Source: Molossus alvarezi (taxonomy: Eukaryota > Chordata > Mammalia > Chiroptera > Molossidae). From it: a stretch of DNA of 64,000 nt. The stretch lies in assembly GCA_037176705.1 (NCBI GenBank), contig CM073887.1, positions 22,447,501 through 22,511,500 of the forward strand. The letters are read 5' to 3'. Below, in pieces: positions 58,600 to 64,000 of this stretch. Position numbers and translations under genes: made by a program. The notes beneath the pieces were generated by a model. It searched no databases. It saw only the letters and a list, made by a program, of their open reading frames with translations, and was not told where the DNA came from. How positions within the stretch are numbered: position 1 is the first letter of the stretch; every line of letters starts with the position of its first letter.

Positions 58600-60715
58600 A
58601 AGTAATTTGACCATATGACTGATTTAAAGCCAAATACATGAAGAAAATAAAGAAAAATATGTTTATGCTAATTAAGAGGAGAAAATTCTAATCCTCTCTG
58701 ATAAGCTATTAAACTTCAACAAAACACTAAATATTAATTTAAATAATTTAATCTTTAAGAAGAAAGAATATAGCACATAATTCTTTCTAAACAACCCACA
58801 CAAACGTCAGTATCAATTCAATACAGGGTTAAGAGTAAAGAGAGATGAAACCCAACTCTCAAAGGATCCTTGAAACAATGACCTCTTAAGCTACCTCCAA
58901 AATTAGATCATATCCAAACAACTGTTTATAAGATTTAAATTTTTCCTGTAAATTACCTTACTATACAAATAATTTTTTAAGTGTAACCAGAAATCACATG
59001 ACTCTTTAAGAAAGACTCCAGAGTCTAAGAGGCAGGCTTTACTTCAATTCAGATTTCATCTTTGGTTGGCTCAGATAAGACTATATCCTAGCCACACTGT
59101 TTACCTAAGTGTAATAAATATTTTTGTAGTCTACCAAAATATAATTTAAATAATGGCCAAGGGGGTCAGAATAATACATGTTTTGCCATGTTTCCCTCCT
59201 TCTTTCTCCTTCCCCTCCCTTCCATTCCTTCTTCTACACACTTATTCCATAGACATTTCTTAGGAAGTTATAATATTTAGAGCGAAGGAAAATGCCAGAG
59301 TTTCTAAAGGAAATACTCAGATAGCAGTAGTGCAACTTAAGCAGTTAAATAGTGAAGAGACAGACCAGTATATTAGTACTAGAAACATTATGTCTTTTAT
59401 GAGGGCTATTTACATATTTGGATACAAGTCTGAATTATTAGTATGCGGATATCATCTGTCTCCAGAGAATAATTAAAGCAATGTGACCAACAGTATGTGG
59501 GATAATCTGCCCTTTCTATGCTTTTCAAGAATGGGGAAAAGAATAGATGATTTAAGAGTAAAATCCTAGGAGGCTTTGAACATTCTCCAAATGTATTTTT
59601 ACCATATTAAACCCAATACTATAATTATAAGTCATTTTATAATTACTTATGTAATTATCAAAGTATAAAATTCAAGATGAGAATCTGTATCTTAAAATTT
59701 TTAACAAATAATGTACCTTTAAAGTAGGTTTCACTGTCTATTACTTTCCTGAATTTTACCATGAAAAATTTAAAACTTTGATTAGCCAATAAAATTTAAC
59801 TGAGGAGAAAAATTAAGAAATTACATCAAAAGAAACGCAACTGTATAAGATTCCTTGACATTTTAAGCTATAAAAAATTTATTTACAGAGAATTTGCACT
59901 GATTTTTCAGAATTCTGGAGAATAAGAACAAAAACAGGACAATCTAAATATATAAAATATACAGGATGATTAGTATTTATACAATGCATTATTCCTTATA
60001 ACACAAGTCAAACAAGCAAGGTTGTAAGACTTGGTAATGTTCACAGAGCATCTGCAACAATCACAGCTGCCTAGGACAGCATCAGGAGTTTAAAATGTTC
60101 TAGAATATATTTGTTGGGTAGACGGCAGGCAAGATGACAACAAGAAAGGCTACCTATCAGCTGGATCTCTTTCTACTGGAAAAATTAACACCAATATTGA
60201 GATATTAAAGTTTTCACAAGATGTCAAAAAGCCATTAAGAATAATAGAAATAAGAAGAAAGGCAAAATGCAAAATTTATACTTTTATCAAAATGAGAAAA
60301 AACTTTTAAGATTCATTGACAAAGAATTGAAAAAATGTAAGAATTTAAAAATTAATATAAAATAAATCAAGTATACAAATAAATCAACTGAAGCCCAATA
60401 TACATAATAATGTGACCTATCACAGAGAAATTCAGTGTAACCCTGAACCTTTAGATTTCACTTAGGGAAGTTAAGGCTACAGTAATAACTGACTTCCCTA
60501 TTTCCTATTAATGTGTTGCCACAGCATCACTGAATATTCCAAAAGAAGGTTTTGATATTCTTTAAATCATATAAAACTGTTTAAAGAAACTTTTGCCTTT
60601 TGGAAAAAATAAAACTCTTTGAGATCAATTACTTGTTTGTTTAAAAAGAAGTAGAGATGATAGTGATGATAATAATTTAATGTATCATAAAACAAAATTA
60701 TGAATCAGAAAAACA
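58600..60715. other. Intron, no feature recognised
   Basis: AT-rich, SINE-free and L1-free as far as I can see, one of the longest repeat-poor stretches here. Confidence 0.5.
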
Positions 60716-60719
60716 ATGT

Positions 60720-60935
60720 TCTTGCTCAAAAAAATGTAGAAATCTAATTTTTTTAACTTAAATATTTTATTATAGGTCTTTGTAGTTTCTTCTGTCTTGG
60801 TAAAAATTGTCAAAGAAATATTACGTGATTATGTTATTAATTACTGACTATTTTATTTCTATACATAATGTTGTTTACATAAAAATATCAATAATTAAAC
60901 TAAAAAATATCAAAATAATGTATTTATAGATAAAG
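60720..60935 (+). repeat. Diverged direct repeat, copy 1
   Basis: Shares blocks with 61745-61990 in the same order: TCTTGGTAAAAAT, CAAA-AAATAT, AATGTTGTTTA-ATAAAAATA, AATAATT/AGTAATT and AATGTA-TTA. Could be a duplication or two copies of one old repeat. Confidence 0.5.
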
Positions 60936-61744
60936 CATCTTATCAAATTAACAGGTAAGTTAAGAGAAACATTTCTACCAAACAACAATTACTTATGTCT
61001 GACCTAAGTAATTGATTTGCTAATGACACCCATCAAGTCCCATAAACCTTATGCTGTAGTTCTTAGTCTGTAAAGGTCTTCATGTTATTTACACTAATAA
61101 AACATTTATCAAGGACCACATTTATAGCAACTACTCTATAAATGAGGTCAAGGCAGGTCAGACTTACATAATAAGAAAAGAAAAGGTTGGCCTCTGCAGT
61201 AAAAAGAAAAAAACCCTTATTACTTATTCTTCTAGCCCCTGGGATTAAGACCAGTAGCTGAACACTGCAAGCTACTTCACTAACACATCCATCGCTATGT
61301 AAACTCATTTAACCTCAATGTACTGGATGTTTATAAAAGGTAAGCCAAATCCACTGATTTAAAAAATAAATCTCTAAATTATTTCTTTAAAATATAGTCT
61401 ACTCTCTAAAGAGACAATGAAATTTTCAGACACTACCACCACTGTTTCACCATTGGATGTTAGCTTTCTTTCTACCTACCGCTATCTATTTCTTACACTT
61501 ACTTAAAAGACAAAGGCTGAGTACTTTCTATAGGCTAAGGACTAAAATAAAGACAGTTTCTAACCAAAGGAGGATAACAAACCCATACAAAGTAAGAGAA
61601 GCATAGGCAAGAAAACAGAAAGAGTATTAGAAAACCTATGATCACAGATGATATAAAAACAGGTTATTCAAATAGTTGTTTCCCCAATAAGAAATAATAA
61701 GAGTCAGCTATTCTGGATAAGGATATTTGAGAATACCATAAGAG

Positions 61745-61990
61745 AATTCATTTCTTCGCAAAATACAAAAATGTTTTATTGTAAAATATTTATTTTATAC
61801 ACACACACACACATATTTTTCTTTTCTCTTGGTAAAAATCCTCAAACAAATATCATAACTACTGTCAAGGTTATCTGTATAAAATAAATTTAAGAAAGAA
61901 TGTTGTTTATATAAAAATAACAGTAATTGAAATCAAAACTATAAATACAATGTACTTAGAGACAATATCAACAATTAAACACAAATATTT
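61745..61990 (+). repeat. Diverged direct repeat, copy 2
   Basis: Second copy, about 1.04 kb after the first, with an added (AC)n run at 61800-61815. Confidence 0.5.
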
Positions 61991-61999
61991 GAATTTGCA

Positions 62000-62240
62000 G
62001 GGCACTTTTCTATTGGAGCCAGGGATACAACCATAAACAAGAGACAGAAGGATTGCTCTTAGAGAACATAAAAACACAATTTATAGGAGGAGAGAGACAA
62101 TAAAGATAAACATGAAAGGAGAGTAAGAGGAAAAATGTTTTAAGAAATGAGGTGAAAGTAACCTGGCAACAGGTTTCAGGAAAAACTTCTCTGAGGAAGT
62201 GACATCTGAACTGGGACTTAAATGAGAAAGAACCAGACAA
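62000..62240 (-). repeat. L2 remnant
   Basis: GGAGCCAGGGATACAACCAT, ACTTCTCTGAGGAAGTGACAT and GAACTGGGACTTAAATGAG, a reverse L2 pattern. Confidence 0.65.
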
Positions 62241-62629
62241 GAAGAGATTTGGGGGTGGATCTTCTAGCTATGGCAGAATACAGAGGCCAATAAATCCTCC
62301 CCAGAAAAATAAGAATGGAATTGAAAAATAACAATCATTTCAGGGTTCCAAAATTTCCAAAATTTGAAAAGCAAACAAAAAAATCTATAATAATTTTATT
62401 CATGGAAATCTGCTGAACACTAATAAGAACAAATATATTCCGTGGCAATCTTTTTTTAGGAATGCCCTTCTCCAACACCACAGACTGCGGCTACTTATGG
62501 AAATCACTAACTTCACTGACAGAGATGGCTGACTTGATTTGGTTTAAGAAAGGATAGACAATACATGCAAGACAGAAAATAGAAAAAGCTTATAGCTCTC
62601 CTAGACTAAGATTACATCTGCAACAAGCT

Positions 62630-64000
62630 GAAAAGAAAAATCACATGATTGTATCAATAGGTGCAAAAAAAAGCATTTGACAAAATCCGACATCTATTCA
62701 TGATAAAAATACTAAGAATAGAGGAAACTTCTTCAACTTGATTGAGAATACCTACCATAAAACCTATAGCTAACATCGTACTCAAGATAAGAACTCAAAC
62801 TTTCCCAGTAAGATCAGTACAAGTCAAGGATGTCCCCTCCTACTACTCCTTTTCAACATTAGGGTAGAAGTAAAAAAATAAAATGAAAGGCATAAATATT
62901 GGAGTAAAAGACATAAAAATGTCTTTGTTCACAGATGACATAATTGCCTATTGTAGAAAATCCAAAACAACCGACAAAGAAAATTCCTGGAACTAATTAG
63001 CTATTATAGCCAGGTTGCAGCATACAGAAGTCCATTGCTCTCCTATATACCAACAATGAACAAGTGGAATTTGAAACTAAAAACAATACCATTTTTATTA
63101 GCACCAAAAAAAAATTTAAATATAAATCTAATCAAATATGTACACAATCTATATGAGAAAAATTATAAAACTCAGGTAAACAAAATAAAAGAATTAAATA
63201 AATGGAGAAATATTCCATATAGATAAGAAGATTAAATATTGTCAAGATGTTAATTTATCCCATCTTAGTCTACAGATTCAATGCAATCCCATTTAAAATC
63301 CCAGCGATACATCAACAAATATTGACAAACTGATTTTGTACTTTATAAAAAGAGGCAAAAGGTGCAGAATAGATAACACAATATTAAAGGAGAAGAACAA
63401 CGTTGGAGAACTAACACTACCCAACATCATGACTATTTATAATGCTACAGAAATCAAGACAGTGTGGTATATACTGGTCAAAGAATAGACAAGCAGATCA
63501 ATGAAACAGAATAGAGAACTAAGAAATAAACCCATATAAATATATATTGTCAACTGATCTTTGGCAATGGAAAAGCAAAGGCAATACAATAAACCAATCA
63601 TACTTTTGTCAACCAATGGTGCTGGAACAGCTGGCCATCCATAGCTTTAAAAAAAAAAAAAAAAAAGAATCTAGACATAGCCCATATAATCGTCACAAAA
63701 ATTAACTCAAAATGTATCTCAGACCTAATGGAAAACAAAACACTATAAAACTCTTGGAAGATAACACAGGAGATAACCTGGACATAGCAATGATTTTTTT
63801 AAAAACAAAACAAAACAAAAGGCATGTTCTACAAAAGAAATAACTGGTAAACTGGATGTCCTTAAGATTAAAATCTACTGCTCCATGAAAGATGATGTCA
63901 AGAGAATTAGATGACAAGACACAGACGGAGAGAAAATATTTGCTAAAATCTGATAAAGGACTGTTATCCAAAATATAAACAGAATATTGAAACTCAACAA
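62630..64000 (+). mobile_element. L1 ORF2 (reverse transcriptase region), runs off the window
   Basis: ORF2 text runs in order: ATCAATAGGTGCAAAAAAAA, AAGGATGTCCCCTCCTACTA, an FADD-like catalytic motif reading FTDDIIAY at about 62930, CTCCTATATACCAACAATGAA, GGAGAACTAACACTACCCAA and CCAATGGTGCTGGAACAGCTG. It has many stops and is not active. The element continues past 64000. Confidence 0.85.

Larger units (their letters stand above)
1..64000 (-). other. LRBA: Interior of the LRBA gene (exons and introns)
   Basis: The two coding exons recognised (41544-41652 and 2303-2469) are both internal. The upstream one begins with the last base of a split codon, and the downstream one ends two bases into a codon before a GT donor. 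The gene must therefore extend beyond both ends of the window, and all other sequence here is intronic. LRBA is a very large BEACH-domain scaffold protein acting in vesicle trafficking and CTLA-4 recycling (family knowledge). No exon was recognised in 1-2302 or 41653-64000. The paralogue NBEA is the alternative identity. Confidence 0.75.

Noticed and set aside
61063..61308. 81-codon minus-strand frame as a further LRBA exon
   Set aside because: No match to LRBA as remembered and no convincing acceptor/donor pair around it.

Overview
This is a 64 kb piece of mammalian nuclear DNA from a bat. The main evidence is about 34 copies of a tRNA-derived SINE of the Ves type (heads such as CCTGGCCGGTTTGGCTCAGC, a GGTTCGATTCC-like B box, a CT-rich tract, an A-rich tail), many with clear target-site duplications. 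With them come bat-type LINE-1 3' ends and older mammalian repeats (MIR, L2, MER5, Tigger, MaLR-like LTR). Ves SINEs point to the Yangochiroptera. No Helitron or piggyBac copy typical of Myotis-like bats was recognised, so I do not name a genus. Base composition is AT-rich, and there is no CpG island, rRNA, CRISPR or bacterial-type operon.

The window appears to lie wholly inside one large gene on the minus strand. Two spliced coding exons were found: 41544-41652 (109 bp) and 2303-2469 (167 bp). They join in frame as ...HRHAEFE + SLCAQYSADKR... and encode part of the conserved block just upstream of the PH-BEACH module of LRBA/neurobeachin proteins. The wording fits LRBA better than its paralogue NBEA, as judged from memory. 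The upstream exon starts in mid-codon and the downstream exon ends in mid-codon, so neither is terminal. Between them is a 38.9 kb intron. Inside it, 24841-24954 is a 114 bp open, phase 0-0 segment with a strong donor and a good acceptor: a candidate 38-residue cassette exon.

Region by region. 1-2300: intron with an L1 3' end. 2300-12650: exon, Ves copies, L2/MER5 remnants and a long degenerate L1. 12650-17300: Ves copies and two L1 3' ends. 17300-19270: a MIR split by a Ves, then a fossil RTE (BovB-like) reverse transcriptase. 20400-23900: a degenerate L1 that hosts an NPM3 processed pseudogene and three Ves copies. 24800-25000: the candidate exon. 25900-32240: three young L1 3' ends and MIRs. 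35140-37565: a full-length HAL1 (ORF1-only LINE) with a 15 bp duplication. 38300-41000: an old L1 on the minus strand. 41544: exon and a hAT element. 42680-46640: SINE clusters, an old HAL1/L1 and a solo LTR. 47078-48270: a Tigger element split by a second solo LTR. 48300-62000: mostly single-copy-looking intron with L2, MLT1, an L1 and Ves copies. 62630-64000: L1 ORF2 running off the end.

Apart from the host exons, nothing here looks like a functional protein-coding gene, and the elements do not act as a pathway. They are a nested record of retroposition into an intron. Repeat family names are by recognition, not by a database search, and edges without a duplication are approximate.
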